Notes under the pieces: model-generated
Databases searched by the model: none
What the model was told of the DNA's origin: nothing
The model's input: the letters and a program-made list of their open reading frames with translations, nothing else
Made by a program: the position numbers and the translations under genes
NCBI RefSeq assembly: GCF_002563655.1
Contig: NZ_PDIY01000001.1
Span: 1,359,501-1,423,500, forward strand
Direction: 5' to 3'
DNA length: 64,000 nucleotides
From: Bacillus sp. es.034
GTDB taxonomy: Bacteria; Bacillota; Bacilli; Bacillales; Bacillaceae_B
Part shown: positions 1-10,101 of the stretch, in pieces
Position numbering within the stretch: the stretch's first letter is position 1
Layout: every line of letters begins with the position of its first letter

Positions 1-168
1 GCCTTCTACTGGCTTGGAACGTCAGTGAAAGATACAGAACCTCAATATCCCCTCCATGACCCTCGGTTTAAATTGAATGAACGTGCGTTAAGTAAAGGGG
101 TTAAAGTAATGGTTCGGCTTGCGTTGGATGCCTTGGGAAGACTTGAGAAAGAGGGTTCAATCCGATGA
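1..168 (+). CDS. C-terminal end of an M20-family amidohydrolase (partial)
   Basis: The open frame from base 1 encodes 55 residues ending in a stop at 166-168. The ending, with a YWLGTS motif, an HDPRFKLNE stretch and a final amphipathic helix, resembles the C-terminus of M20D aminoacylase/AbgB-type metallopeptidases, where the HDP-type histidine helps bind the metal pair. The stop overlaps the next start by 4 bp (ATGA), so the two are translationally coupled. With an AbgA-like protein downstream this could be the AbgB-like partner subunit. The 5' end lies outside the window, so the subfamily is inferred from the tail and the context. Confidence 0.7.
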   Translation, partial: AFYWLGTSVKDTEPQYPLHDPRFKLNERALSKGVKVMVRLALDALGRLEKEGSIR

Positions 169-1484
169 AATCACTTGAACAGTTTATGGAAGAAATAGCG
201 CCGGGTCTCACTGCTTTCAGGCGAACCCTTCATCAAAAGCCTGAACTCGGCTTCACGGAATATGTCACTACCTATCTTCTGGGGAAAGAATTGATGGATC
301 TCGGATTCCCGGTCCACCTGGGAAAGGACGCATTGGAATCAAGCAGCCGGATGGGGGTCCCTCCAAAGGAATACCTTCATCTACAAGAGGAACGTGCCAG
401 GATGGAAGGGGTGGAGGAAAGTTGGCTGGATAAAATGAGAGGCGGTCATACAGGGCTGGTCGCCACATTGGATACAGGTCATCCCGGTCCTCATATGGCG
501 TTCCGGTTCGATATCGATGCCTTGCCGATCAGGGAGTCTACTGACTCGGACCATTTTCCTGCAAGAGAGAATTTCAGCTCTTCCCATGAGGGCGTGATGC
601 ATGCCTGCGGCCATGACGGACACGCTGCCATTGGCCTCGGTGTCGCCACCTTTTTAACTCAATACAAAGACCAGCTTTCCGGGAAATTCACCCTCCTCTT
701 TCAACCTGCCGAGGAAGGGGGACGGGGAGCGAAAGCCATGGTGAAAAAGGGCTGGCTCCATCAAGTCGATTATTTTGCAAGCGGTCATATTGGAATCCGG
801 AATACAAAACTCGGTCATGTCTATGCGACAACAAATTCATTTCTTGCTTCTTCCAAAATCAATGTCACCTATAAAGGGAAAGCGGCACACGCCGGCCTCG
901 AGCCTGAAAAGGGAAAGAATGCACTACTTTCAGCAGCAGCTGCAAGCATTCATCTCTATACCATCCCGCGTCATTCCGATGGGGCATCAAGAATCAATGT
1001 CGGGAAACTTCAAGCAGGAGGAGGGCGAAACATCATTCCCGATGAAGCCCATCTTGAAATGGAAACAAGGGGAGAAACAACAACGATCAATCAGTACATG
1101 CTGAAAGAAGCCCTGCGAATCCTCCGGGCATCGGGTGAACTGTATGGGGTGAAAACCGTAATCGATGTAGTAGGGGATACGGTGGAAGCAGAATGTAACA
1201 GGGAATGGATCCAGTGGTTAAACCAGGCTGCGGATGCAAGTCCGTTCATCTCGGAAATTCATGATGTCTTACCTTTAAAGGCATCGGAGGATGTAACGTA
1301 CATGATCAATGAAGTACAGAAGCAGGGTGGGAGTGCAACGTTCATGGTGTTCGGGACCGAACTGAAAAAAGGCCATCATCATCACGCCTTCGATTTCGAA
1401 GAAGGGGTCCTGCAGGTGGCGGTGGATGCCTTCGCCCGTCTTATTTTAAAACGATCTCACCAAAAAGAGGAGGGTACACGTTGA
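165..1484 (+). CDS. M20D-family amidohydrolase (AbgA / aminoacylase-like)
   Basis: 439 residues, about the length of the AbgA subunit of p-aminobenzoyl-glutamate hydrolase. Metal-site motifs are present: HACGHDGHAA near residue 147, the general-base EEGGRG near 183, and a late HHHHAF motif near 405. Family knowledge says it hydrolyses an amide bond of an N-acyl amino acid or aminobenzoyl-glutamate using two zinc or manganese ions in the cytoplasm. It overlaps both neighbours by 4 bp and so sits mid-operon. Residues 55-95, between the first helix and the metal domain, form an insertion that also occurs in AbgA-type enzymes. The exact substrate cannot be read from sequence. Confidence 0.85.
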   Translation: MKSLEQFMEEIAPGLTAFRRTLHQKPELGFTEYVTTYLLGKELMDLGFPVHLGKDALESSSRMGVPPKEYLHLQEERARMEGVEESWLDKMRGGHTGLVATLDTGHPGPHMAFRFDIDALPIRESTDSDHFPARENFSSSHEGVMHACGHDGHAAIGLGVATFLTQYKDQLSGKFTLLFQPAEEGGRGAKAMVKKGWLHQVDYFASGHIGIRNTKLGHVYATTNSFLASSKINVTYKGKAAHAGLEPEKGKNALLSAAAASIHLYTIPRHSDGASRINVGKLQAGGGRNIIPDEAHLEMETRGETTTINQYMLKEALRILRASGELYGVKTVIDVVGDTVEAECNREWIQWLNQAADASPFISEIHDVLPLKASEDVTYMINEVQKQGGSATFMVFGTELKKGHHHHAFDFEEGVLQVAVDAFARLILKRSHQKEEGTR

Positions 1485-2713
1485 AAGAGTGGCTTGATAC
1501 TACGATAAAAATGTTAAATCTTGTTGATACGATGAAACAGCCGGAAGGATTTACAAGGTTAGGATATTCAGAGGAAGAATTGGAAGCCATGCATGTATTC
1601 CGGAGCCTGGCAGAAAGCTTAGGTTTAACTGTCCGGAGAGACCAGGCGGGCAATCTTTTTGCCAGATGGGATGGGGAGACGGACCACGTTGTCATGATGG
1701 GCTCTCATCTCGACACGGTTGAGAATGGGGGAGGGTATGACGGCGCGGCCGGTGTCCTCTGCAGTCTTGGGGCCGTGAAATCCCTCAAAGAAAAAGGCTT
1801 CAAACCACACCATAGTATTGAAGTGGTCTGCTTTGCTTCAGAAGAATCTGCCCGTTTCGGTGTGTCCACGATTGGAAGTAAGAGTGTCGCAGGAATTCTG
1901 GATAAGGCCATTGAAACGGTAACGGACCGTCATGGGGTTTCGGTTAAAGAAGCGGTAGAATCCACTGGCCTGGACTGGTCAACGGTCCAACATGCCGAAC
2001 GATCCCAGGACGACATCCTTTCTTTCATCGAACTCCATATTGAACAAGGTACCCAAATCGAAGATCATGGAGCACGGTTCGGGATTGTACGGGGCGTCGC
2101 CTGTCCGATCCGATTGAAGGTGAAAGTGGAAGGAATGGCGGGGCATACGGGTACGACCCCAATGGGAAAACGGACTGACGCCCTTGTGGCGCTTGCCCCC
2201 CTTATTTCATTCGTTTCCGGGGAAGCGGAGGAGCTCTCCCGTCAATCCCCGAAACCACTGGTGGCAACCGTCAGCACCCTGAACGTAAAGCCGAACGTCA
2301 TGAACGTCATCCCCGGTTACGCAGAAGCGGGCATCGATATCCGGTCCGTCGACGATGACCTTAAGAGATTGATGGCTGATGAAATTATCGAGAAATGCCG
2401 AAGCTTAGAGAATGACTTTAATGTTACAATCAATGTGGAAACTCTTGTAGATAACCCTTCCATCCTGTTGGATGAAGAGCTGACAGCCAGGGTAAAGGGA
2501 GCCGGGGAAAGCCTCGGGTACCCTTCTCATGAAATGGACAGCGGGGCAGGGCATGATGTCATGAACATGGCAGCGAAATGGCCAACCGCCTTAGTCTTCA
2601 TCCCTTGTGAAAAAGGGATCAGCCACCATCCGATGGAGCATAGCACGCTTAAGGACTTATCTATGGGAGTCGAGATTCTAGCTGAAGTATTGAAGCAAGA
2701 AGCAGGTGAATAA
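1481..2713 (+). CDS. Zn-dependent hydrolase, N-carbamoyl-amino-acid hydrolase / allantoate amidohydrolase family
   Basis: 410 residues starting at TTG, with AGGAGG six to seven bases upstream, and overlapping the previous stop by 4 bp. Signature motifs are MGSHLDTV (about residue 68), GYDGAAGV (82), the acidic EESARFG (122), the metal/substrate-binding ELHIEQG (185) and the C-terminal GAGHDVMN. This is the hydantoinase/carbamoylase branch of M20, which acts on N-carbamoyl amino acids or allantoate, although relatives cleave other amides. Together with the two preceding M20 genes it gives a catabolic operon that can handle several amide-linked amino-acid derivatives. Confidence 0.85.
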   Translation: MKEWLDTTIKMLNLVDTMKQPEGFTRLGYSEEELEAMHVFRSLAESLGLTVRRDQAGNLFARWDGETDHVVMMGSHLDTVENGGGYDGAAGVLCSLGAVKSLKEKGFKPHHSIEVVCFASEESARFGVSTIGSKSVAGILDKAIETVTDRHGVSVKEAVESTGLDWSTVQHAERSQDDILSFIELHIEQGTQIEDHGARFGIVRGVACPIRLKVKVEGMAGHTGTTPMGKRTDALVALAPLISFVSGEAEELSRQSPKPLVATVSTLNVKPNVMNVIPGYAEAGIDIRSVDDDLKRLMADEIIEKCRSLENDFNVTINVETLVDNPSILLDEELTARVKGAGESLGYPSHEMDSGAGHDVMNMAAKWPTALVFIPCEKGISHHPMEHSTLKDLSMGVEILAEVLKQEAGE

Positions 2714-2716
2714 TCA

Positions 2717-4024
2717 TTGTTGATTAAAATTGGTGTCATCGGGCCGGATGATTCGATCAAACGGATCAATCATGTCGCAACGTATTTTGACCATATTGAA
2801 CTCGTGAATTTCCCCTATTATCAGGTGGATGAGATCGAACATATCCTGAAGAAGAATCGTGGTCTTGTCGATCAATGGTTCTTCTCGGGACAGTCTCCAT
2901 TCTACTATGCCCTTGAGAAAGGGTGGATCACGGATAAGGAAGGAAGCTTTCCCCCTTTGCATGGATCCAGCTTTTTCGGTGCATTATTAGAAGCGCAAAT
3001 GAAAGAACAGAAACTTTTTAAGAAAATCAGCATCGATACGATTTCAAAGCAGGAAATTGAAACGGCCGTCAAGTTCCATTCTTTTGATGGGATCGAGATC
3101 GCAAGCTATCCTTATGAAGGATATCGGAGTGCCGAGCAGCTTGTCGAGTATCACAGTTCCCTTTATGAAAAAGGTGAAATCGAGGCAGCCATCACGTGCA
3201 TTCAAAGTGTACAAAAGAGCCTGATGGAAATGGGCATTCCATGTTACCGGGTCGTGCCGACAAATTTATCGATCCGGATGATCCTGCAATATTTATTGGA
3301 AAGGGCCCAATCCAGGAAATATCGTAAATCCCAGATTGCCATTGTCGGGATTGAAGTGATCTACTCCACCCAGACCCTCGACGAGTCCCATTTTTCTTAT
3401 AAAATGAAGCATCAGGAATTGGATCTGAAACGGAACCTCCTTCATATCGCCCAGAAGATCAACGGATCCATGGTTCAATTGGGAGATGGATTATTCTTTG
3501 TGTATACAACGCGAGGGGAATTGGATCTTCAAGAGGAGGAGTCGATATTCTCTACCCTCACTCAGGAAGTGAAGTCTCATACCGATTTAGATATACGGGT
3601 AGGACTCGGATTCGGGGTGACCGTGTTGGAAGCAGAACACCATGTCCGTCTTGCGTTTCAGCATGCGAGAAAGCACGAGTCCTCTATTGTCGTAAGCGTG
3701 AATGAAGATAAGACCGTCACTGAAATCCTCCCATCCTCGAAATCCGTCACCTACTCACTGAATAACCTGGGTGATGAATGGAAGGAAGCCTTCAACGAGG
3801 CAACGGTCAGTTCTGCGATTGTCTCGAAAATCCTATCACTATCCCGCCATTATGATAAGGAAGAGATCACCTCCCAGGACCTATCCCGCTGGCTGAAAAG
3901 CACGGAACGGAACGGCAGGAGGATCCTGACGGAAATGGAACGCATCGGGATTGTGGTAATTAGTGGTGAAGAACAAAGCGGGGGCAGGGGAAGACCCCGA
4001 AAATTGTATCGTTTTCAGCTATAA
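2717..4024 (+). CDS. Putative transcriptional regulator with C-terminal winged helix
   Basis: 435 residues starting at TTG (2717 or the adjacent TTG at 2720), with AGGTGA upstream and only 3 bp after the hydrolase stop. Residues 1-150 begin with a beta strand (LIKIGVIGP) and look like an alpha/beta sensor fold. Residues about 215-335 hold a degenerate cyclase-like segment (RVGLGFGVTVLEAEHHVRLAF), as in some PucR-type regulators. Residues about 370-435 form a winged helix ending in a basic wing rich in Gly and Arg. It probably senses the amide or amino-acid substrate and controls the operon and the transporter downstream. I do not recognise a named family. Confidence 0.6.
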   Translation: MLIKIGVIGPDDSIKRINHVATYFDHIELVNFPYYQVDEIEHILKKNRGLVDQWFFSGQSPFYYALEKGWITDKEGSFPPLHGSSFFGALLEAQMKEQKLFKKISIDTISKQEIETAVKFHSFDGIEIASYPYEGYRSAEQLVEYHSSLYEKGEIEAAITCIQSVQKSLMEMGIPCYRVVPTNLSIRMILQYLLERAQSRKYRKSQIAIVGIEVIYSTQTLDESHFSYKMKHQELDLKRNLLHIAQKINGSMVQLGDGLFFVYTTRGELDLQEEESIFSTLTQEVKSHTDLDIRVGLGFGVTVLEAEHHVRLAFQHARKHESSIVVSVNEDKTVTEILPSSKSVTYSLNNLGDEWKEAFNEATVSSAIVSKILSLSRHYDKEEITSQDLSRWLKSTERNGRRILTEMERIGIVVISGEEQSGGRGRPRKLYRFQL

Positions 4025-4028
4025 AAGA

Positions 4029-4066
4029 AAAGATCTCATTCAAAACAAGGATGAGGTCTTTTTTTC
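4029..4066 (+). terminator. Rho-independent terminator after the amidohydrolase/regulator operon
   Basis: Stem AGATCTCAT (4031-4039) pairs with ATGAGGTCT (4051-4059), with one G-T pair, followed by a run of seven T. It separates the regulator from the transporter gene, which starts 130 bp later. Confidence 0.85.
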
Positions 4067-4198
4067 ATAATCAATAAATTAAAAATTTTCTAAAAAATTT
4101 TATAAAATAAAGAGGAATCAGGCATTCAATATCGAAATACTTATTAACGGAAGTAAAAAGGAATTATTCCTTAAAACATTTAACGAAGGAGTGACCTC

Positions 4199-5727
4199 AT
4201 GACAAACCCGAATCTAGAAACGAATCCACCTCAAAAGGAGAAGGGATTTCTTCGCTTTTTAAGCGGAATCGAGAAGGTAGGGAATAAACTCCCCGACCCA
4301 TTTATGCTTTTTGTGTACTTATCTGTTTTTATCGTATTATTCTCATGGTTTATATCGAGTTTAGGCGTCACCGTCGTACACCCGAAAAACGGGGAAGTGC
4401 TGGCAATCAAAAGCCTGGTATCCGGAGAGGGTCTACAATACATCCTCACCTCCATGCTCGATAATTTCACCGGATTCGCACCACTTGGTCTCGTACTTGC
4501 CATGATGCTCGGTATTGGGCTCGCCGAAAAAGTGGGACTGCTTGAAACGGCCATCAAGAAAACCGTACTGAATGCTCCAAAAGGATTGATTACATACGCA
4601 GTCATCATGGTGGGGATCATGGGGAACCTAGCGTCGGATGCGGCGTTTGTCATTATCCCGCCCTCGCTGCCATGATTTTCTACACAGTGGGAAGACATCC
4701 ACTGGCAGGACTTGCCGCAGGATTCTCAGGAGTAGGCGCAGGATTTACGGCAAACTTTATCATTACAGGTACAGATGCCTTACTTGCAGGGATTTCAACA
4801 GAAGCGGCTAAAGCCTTCGAAGTCACTGTGACCCCGGTGGATAACTGGTATTTCATGATTACATCAGTGGTATTCCTTACGGTGGTAGGGGCATTTGTCA
4901 CAGAGAAGATTGTGGAACCAAGACTTGGAACATACAAAGGTGAGGTTGACAAAGTATTGGAAGAAGAAAGTCCATTAGAAGGAAAGGCGCTACGTAACGC
5001 AACGCTTTCAGGACTGGCGTTTATCCTATTATTGGTGGTTTCCATCGCTTGGCCAAATTCCCCGATGCGGAATGAAGATGGCGGACTGATCCCGTCTACC
5101 TTCTTATCTGGAATCATTCCGATCACTCTACTATTCTTCATCATTATCGGTGTCGCATACGGAGTGACAGTGAAGAAGATCCAATCGACACGAGATATAC
5201 CGAAGTATATGACGGAAGCTATGAAAGACATGGGCGGCTATATCGTCCTGATCTTTGCGGCAGCACAATTCATTGCCTACTTTGATTGGACGAATCTTGG
5301 GACATGGGTGGCCGTCAGTGGAGCGAACTTCCTTGAATCCATCCACATGACGGGGCTTGCCGGCATCATCGGGTTTGTCCTCTTGACCGCTTTACTCAAT
5401 CTATTAATCTTTAGCGGATCGGCACAATGGGCACTGGAAGCACCGATTTTCATCCCGATGTTTGCCACCCTCGGATATAATCCGGCATTCGTTCAAGCAG
5501 CATACCGGATTGCCGATTCGTCCACCAATATCATCACGCCGATGAACCCTTATATCATCGTGATCCTCGCCTTTATGAAGGAATACGATAAGAAAGCGGG
5601 ACTCGGAACCCTGATTTCCCTCATGCTGCCTTATACGATTGCCTTCTTATCGGTTTGGATCGTACTGCTTCTGGCGTTTGCGTTGTTGGGGATCCCGTTT
5701 GGACCAGGGGTTGGGGTGTATTTGTAG
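4199..5727 (+). pseudogene. abgT: AbgT-family transporter, interrupted by a one-base frameshift
   Basis: The first frame (4199-4678) encodes 158 residues with the AbgT start (GNKLPDPFMLF, then GIGLAEKVGLLE). It breaks inside the conserved GNLASDAAFVIIPP motif. The protein resumes in another frame just after 4670 (AAMIFYTVGRHPLAGLAAGF) and continues to a normal C-terminus at 5727. One extra base near 4664-4669 in the C-rich stretch would restore a full-length protein of about 509 residues with 12-13 membrane segments. AbgT proteins import p-aminobenzoyl-glutamate in E. coli, and other members export sulfonamides. Both halves are otherwise well conserved, so this is either a recent mutation or a sequencing error. 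The start has AAGGAGTG upstream. Confidence 0.9.
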
Positions 5728-5766
5728 GGCCCGGGTCACCACTATTTTACTAGAAAAAAATATCTT

Positions 5767-5804
5767 GCCCATTGGTGAGTCACATAAGTGGCTTACCAAT
5801 GGGC
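5767..5804 (+). terminator. Stem-loop terminator after the AbgT gene
   Basis: GCCCATTGGTGAG pairs with CTTACCAATGGGC, a 13-bp stem with one mismatch. A weak T-rich tail follows. Confidence 0.65.
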
Positions 5805-5968
5805 TTTATTCATTTTCTATCGTTCAAATTTACTTGGAATCTATGAAAGCGCTAACAAAAAAATACGATAATTTACCCTATTTTTACACTATTATGACAA
5901 ATCCTGTTGTATACTGGTAGATGGTGGCGAATCTACCACTTTATAAAACTATGAACAGGGGGAAGAAT

Positions 5969-8900
5969 ATGAACGGGAAAACAATGAAGCGCCAACTGTT
6001 AAGTGTAACAGTTGCTTCCAGTATGGCTTTAAGCTTGTTTGCTCCTCCTCTATCTCAGCACGTATCCGCTGCAGATGAGGCATTTCAGGATTTAATCATT
6101 TCGGAATATATAGAAGGATCCAGTTACAATAAAGCAATTGAACTTTATAACGGTACTGGTGAACCCATTGATTTATCGAATTACTCCTTAGAATTACATA
6201 CAAATGGTGTGGAAACGACGGACAAAACTATGACTTTATCTGGCGTTCTTAATGCAGGAGAGACGTTTGTCCTTGCCCACAAGCAAGCTGTTCAGGAGAT
6301 CCTTGACCAAGCAGATATCTTAGACAGCAATGTCATCAACTTCAACGGAAATGATCCCATTACATTAAAGAAGAATGGCACAGTGATCGATTCCATCGGA
6401 CAGGTTGGTTCAGCTGCTGACTTCGCAAAGGATGTTTCAATTGTCCGCCATGATGCCGTTAAGACAGGGGACTCAGATGTAACGGATGCATTTGACCTTA
6501 CAGCTGAATGGACAGATCAGGGCAAAGATGTATTCAGTGACCTCGGAACCCATCTATCAGACGATCCAGCTCCGGACCCAGCGCCAATCGAATTATCCAC
6601 TATAGCAGATGCCCGTACAGCCCCTAAAGGAACGACCGTCAAAGTCCAGGGGACAGCAACCGCAGCCTTCGAAGCAGGCGGTCAGATAAACCTCTTTATC
6701 CAGGACGGGACAGCAGGTGTCATCGTCCGAGCAAGCGGACTTACTGCCGAGCCGGGTGATGAAGTCATCGCGGAAGGTAAACTCGGAGACTACTATGGAA
6801 TGCAGCAAATCGAAGCAACGGCTTCAAGCGTTGAAATCACAGAAGAAGACAAGGGTGTCCCATCACCAGCTTCTCTGACGTCTACAGACCTCTCAGCGGA
6901 GAATGGGGAAGAGCACGAAGGGATGTTTGTGGAATTTACGGATGTGACTGTGATATCCAAAGACAGCAACGGTAACTTCACCGCAACAGACAACTCAGGT
7001 GAGTTCGTCATCAAACCAAATGATAGTGCGATGCTTGAAGTCGGCAAAACGTACGAAATCCTTCGCGGAGTGGTTGATTATAATTTTGACGAATACAAAC
7101 TGGTACCTCGAAATGGGGCAGATGTCATTGAAACGGCCTTCTCTGTAACGGCTGATCCTGCTTCAGGGTCTGTAGTCGAAGGGACGAAGGTGACACTTCA
7201 AACAGCAACTGAAGGTGGATCTATTTACTATACAACGGATGGAACTGATCCTACATCTGCGAGTCCTGAATATACTGAACCGTTAGAGCTTACTTCAGAT
7301 GTAACCATCAAAGCAGTCGTTGTAAAAGACGGAGACACAAGTGAAGTGGCCACTTTCACTTACAAAATGCTTAAATCTGCAGACGGTTTAAGCATTCACG
7401 ATATCCAGGGAGAATCCCATACATCTCCTTACGAAAACATGACCGTTTCAAACGTAGAAGGAATTGTGACAGCGAAGGCCGGTTCCAACGCATTCTACAT
7501 GCAGGAAGAGACGCCTGACGATAACATAGCGACTTCTGAAGGAATCTATGTTTATGCGAAAGGAAGTTCCGTAAACGTAGGGGACAAAGTGAATGTCGCT
7601 GGACAAGTAAAAGAGTGGAGAGAAGACGGCTATTCCGATGCAAAAGATCTTCTGACGACTCAAATCACTGCATCCGCTGTATCGGTAGAATCCTCAGGCA
7701 ACACTGTCCCTGCGGCAGTTGTGATGGGTGAGGACCGCATCCCGCCTACAGAAGTGGTGGAAGACGATGAAATGAAAACATTCGATCCCGAAACAGACGG
7801 CTTGGACTTCTATGAAAGTCTTGAAGGAATGCTGATTGAAATTCCTGATGCCACGATCACGGGTCCGATTGAATATGATGAACTTTCGGTCATTGTGAAT
7901 ACAAGCGATGACCAACGTCGCACACGAGCGGGAGGCGTATTGATTTCTCCTGAAGACTACAATCCTGAGAGAATGTTGATCGACGTTGATGGGATTAATA
8001 TCAATGCCAAAACAGGCGATACACTTGATGGATCTGTTACTGGAAACGTGAGCTACGACTACAGTAACTTCAAAATTCGCCCAACTGGTGATTTCCCAGA
8101 AGTCGTTGATGGAGGAACAGTCCGCGAAGTGACAGGCATCACTCCGGTAGAAGAAGACTTGACGATCGCTTCATATAATATTGAGAACTTCTACGCCGGA
8201 ATCGATCAAAGTAAAGTGGATAAGATTGCCGAATCAATCGTTAAGAATTTGAAAACCCCTGATATCGTCGGCCTTGTCGAAGTCCAGGATAATAACGGTC
8301 CAACGGATGATGGGACGACCGATGCAAGTGCTTCATATGAAGCCATCATCAAAGGGATTGAAGAAGCCGGCGGTCCGACATACGAATTCACTGATATTGC
8401 ACCTAGTGACAAAGTGGACGGCGGGCAGCCTGGCGGGAATATCCGTGTCGGATTCATCTACAATCCGGATCGCGTTCAATTGACTGATAAAGAAGCTGGA
8501 GATGCTGTCACAGCGGTTGATGTCGATGAAAACGGTCTTACACAAAACCCGGGACGCGTCGAACCGTTGAATGAAGCGTTTGATGATTCCCGTAAGCCAC
8601 TCGCTGCAGAGTTCATGTTCAATGGTGAAAAAGTCATCGTCGTAGCGAATCACTTTAACTCCAAAGGGGGAGACGGAGCTTTATTCGGTGCGGAACATCC
8701 GGTCGTCCTTGGAAGTGAAGAACAGCGTGTTAAACAGGCAGAAATCATCAATAACTTCGTGAAAGACGTAAACGAAAACGTGGATGACGCAAATGTTGTG
8801 GTTCTGGGTGACCTGAACGACTTTGAATTCTCAAACCCTCTCAAGACGCTTAAAGGCGATGTTTTAACCGATATGATGGAGAAGCTTCCTACTAAAGAGA

Positions 8901-9940
8901 GATATTCATATATCTATCAAGGAAACTCCCAAGTTCTTGATCACATTTTAGTAACAAATAATCTGGCTGATCATACGGACATTGACAGTGTGAACATCAA
9001 CTCTGATTTCAGTGAGGAAGATGGACGTGCGAGTGATCACGATCCAGTTCTGGCGAAAATTCAGTTTAGCAACAAAGTAGAGCGGATCTCTGGTGACGAT
9101 CGTTATGAGACGGCGATCGAGATCTCTAAAAAAGGCTGGGAATCTGCTGACACAGTGGTAATTGCACGAGGGGATATGTTCCCGGATGCCCTTGCAGGAG
9201 CTCCACTTGCTTACAAACATGATGCACCGATTTTATTAACAGAGCAGAACTATCTGAATCCTAAGGTACAAGCAGAAATCAAACGCCTGGGTGCCAAGAA
9301 AGCAATCATCCTTGGAGGAGAAGGGGCAGTATCCAAATATGTTCAGTATCAATTAAAAGGTTTAGGTCTTAAGACTGATCGTATCTCAGGGGATGACCGA
9401 TTCGAAACGGCTGCAAATATCGCTGCCAAATTGGATGGGAATCCTGAAAAGGCCGTTGTAGCAAATGCCTATCAATTTGCAGACGCTCTTTCCGTGGCCT
9501 CCTATGCCGCACAAAACGGATATCCAATCGTATTATCTGCTCAAGACACACTTTCAAAAGCTTCAAGCAAAGTCTTGAAACACATTGATGAGAAAATCGT
9601 CGTAGGCGGAGAAAATGCAATCAGCACAGAAATCTTTGAAAGCTTTGATGAGGCGACCCGTTATAGTGGATTGGATCGCTATGAAACATCAGCTGAAATT
9701 GCCAAGCACTTAACTCCACAAGCAAATAGTGCAATCGTCGCAACAGGAGCAAACTTTGCCGATGCATTGGCAGGTTCTGTTTTGGCAGCCAAAGAAGGCG
9801 CTGAAATCCTGCTAGTGAAGAAGGATGAAGTTCCTAAGGACATCATGGAAGCGATTGAAATGGACCATATTAATAACTTCCATGTTGTAGGTGGCAAGAA
9901 TGCCGTCAGTGAAGATGTTATAAACAAACTGAAGAAATAA
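5969..9940 (+). CDS. Secreted multidomain nuclease with three cell-wall-binding type 2 repeats
   Basis: The start at 5969 has GGGGGAAG before it and gives 1323 residues beginning with a Sec signal peptide (cleavage near ...HVSAADE). Domains in order: lamin-tail-like domain (about 35-145); OB-fold-like segment (200-390); chitobiase C-terminal type beta domain with YYTTDGTDPTS (390-465); second NucH/ExeM-type OB region (470-720); endonuclease/exonuclease/phosphatase domain (725-1030) with ASYNIENF, VGLVEVQ, ANHFNSKGG, LGDLNDFE and SDHDPV; then three CWB2 repeats (1035-1323), each starting near RISGDDRYETA. It probably degrades extracellular DNA at the cell wall. A G/C-rich hairpin at 9955-9973 may end the transcript. 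No partner gene is needed, but the adjacent 5'-nucleotidase would process the products. Confidence 0.9.
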   Translation: MNGKTMKRQLLSVTVASSMALSLFAPPLSQHVSAADEAFQDLIISEYIEGSSYNKAIELYNGTGEPIDLSNYSLELHTNGVETTDKTMTLSGVLNAGETFVLAHKQAVQEILDQADILDSNVINFNGNDPITLKKNGTVIDSIGQVGSAADFAKDVSIVRHDAVKTGDSDVTDAFDLTAEWTDQGKDVFSDLGTHLSDDPAPDPAPIELSTIADARTAPKGTTVKVQGTATAAFEAGGQINLFIQDGTAGVIVRASGLTAEPGDEVIAEGKLGDYYGMQQIEATASSVEITEEDKGVPSPASLTSTDLSAENGEEHEGMFVEFTDVTVISKDSNGNFTATDNSGEFVIKPNDSAMLEVGKTYEILRGVVDYNFDEYKLVPRNGADVIETAFSVTADPASGSVVEGTKVTLQTATEGGSIYYTTDGTDPTSASPEYTEPLELTSDVTIKAVVVKDGDTSEVATFTYKMLKSADGLSIHDIQGESHTSPYENMTVSNVEGIVTAKAGSNAFYMQEETPDDNIATSEGIYVYAKGSSVNVGDKVNVAGQVKEWREDGYSDAKDLLTTQITASAVSVESSGNTVPAAVVMGEDRIPPTEVVEDDEMKTFDPETDGLDFYESLEGMLIEIPDATITGPIEYDELSVIVNTSDDQRRTRAGGVLISPEDYNPERMLIDVDGININAKTGDTLDGSVTGNVSYDYSNFKIRPTGDFPEVVDGGTVREVTGITPVEEDLTIASYNIENFYAGIDQSKVDKIAESIVKNLKTPDIVGLVEVQDNNGPTDDGTTDASASYEAIIKGIEEAGGPTYEFTDIAPSDKVDGGQPGGNIRVGFIYNPDRVQLTDKEAGDAVTAVDVDENGLTQNPGRVEPLNEAFDDSRKPLAAEFMFNGEKVIVVANHFNSKGGDGALFGAEHPVVLGSEEQRVKQAEIINNFVKDVNENVDDANVVVLGDLNDFEFSNPLKTLKGDVLTDMMEKLPTKERYSYIYQGNSQVLDHILVTNNLADHTDIDSVNINSDFSEEDGRASDHDPVLAKIQFSNKVERISGDDRYETAIEISKKGWESADTVVIARGDMFPDALAGAPLAYKHDAPILLTEQNYLNPKVQAEIKRLGAKKAIILGGEGAVSKYVQYQLKGLGLKTDRISGDDRFETAANIAAKLDGNPEKAVVANAYQFADALSVASYAAQNGYPIVLSAQDTLSKASSKVLKHIDEKIVVGGENAISTEIFESFDEATRYSGLDRYETSAEIAKHLTPQANSAIVATGANFADALAGSVLAAKEGAEILLVKKDEVPKDIMEAIEMDHINNFHVVGGKNAVSEDVINKLKK

Positions 9941-10101
9941 AAAGTAAATCAGTCGGGGGGATCTATTCCCCCAGGCTGTGTAAATGGATCTATATTTTTA
10001 TTATAATATTTCGTAAATTAAGTACATTGCACTTCGAAACTACTATATAATGGGTATTGTGGATGAAATTCCGACAAAAACCTACATATGAAAAGGATGG
10101 G

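Noticed and set aside
4231..5231. Antisense ORFs of 155 and 183 residues opposite the AbgT gene
   Set aside because: They mirror the hydrophobic AbgT codons on the other strand, lack ribosome sites and have no recognisable domain.
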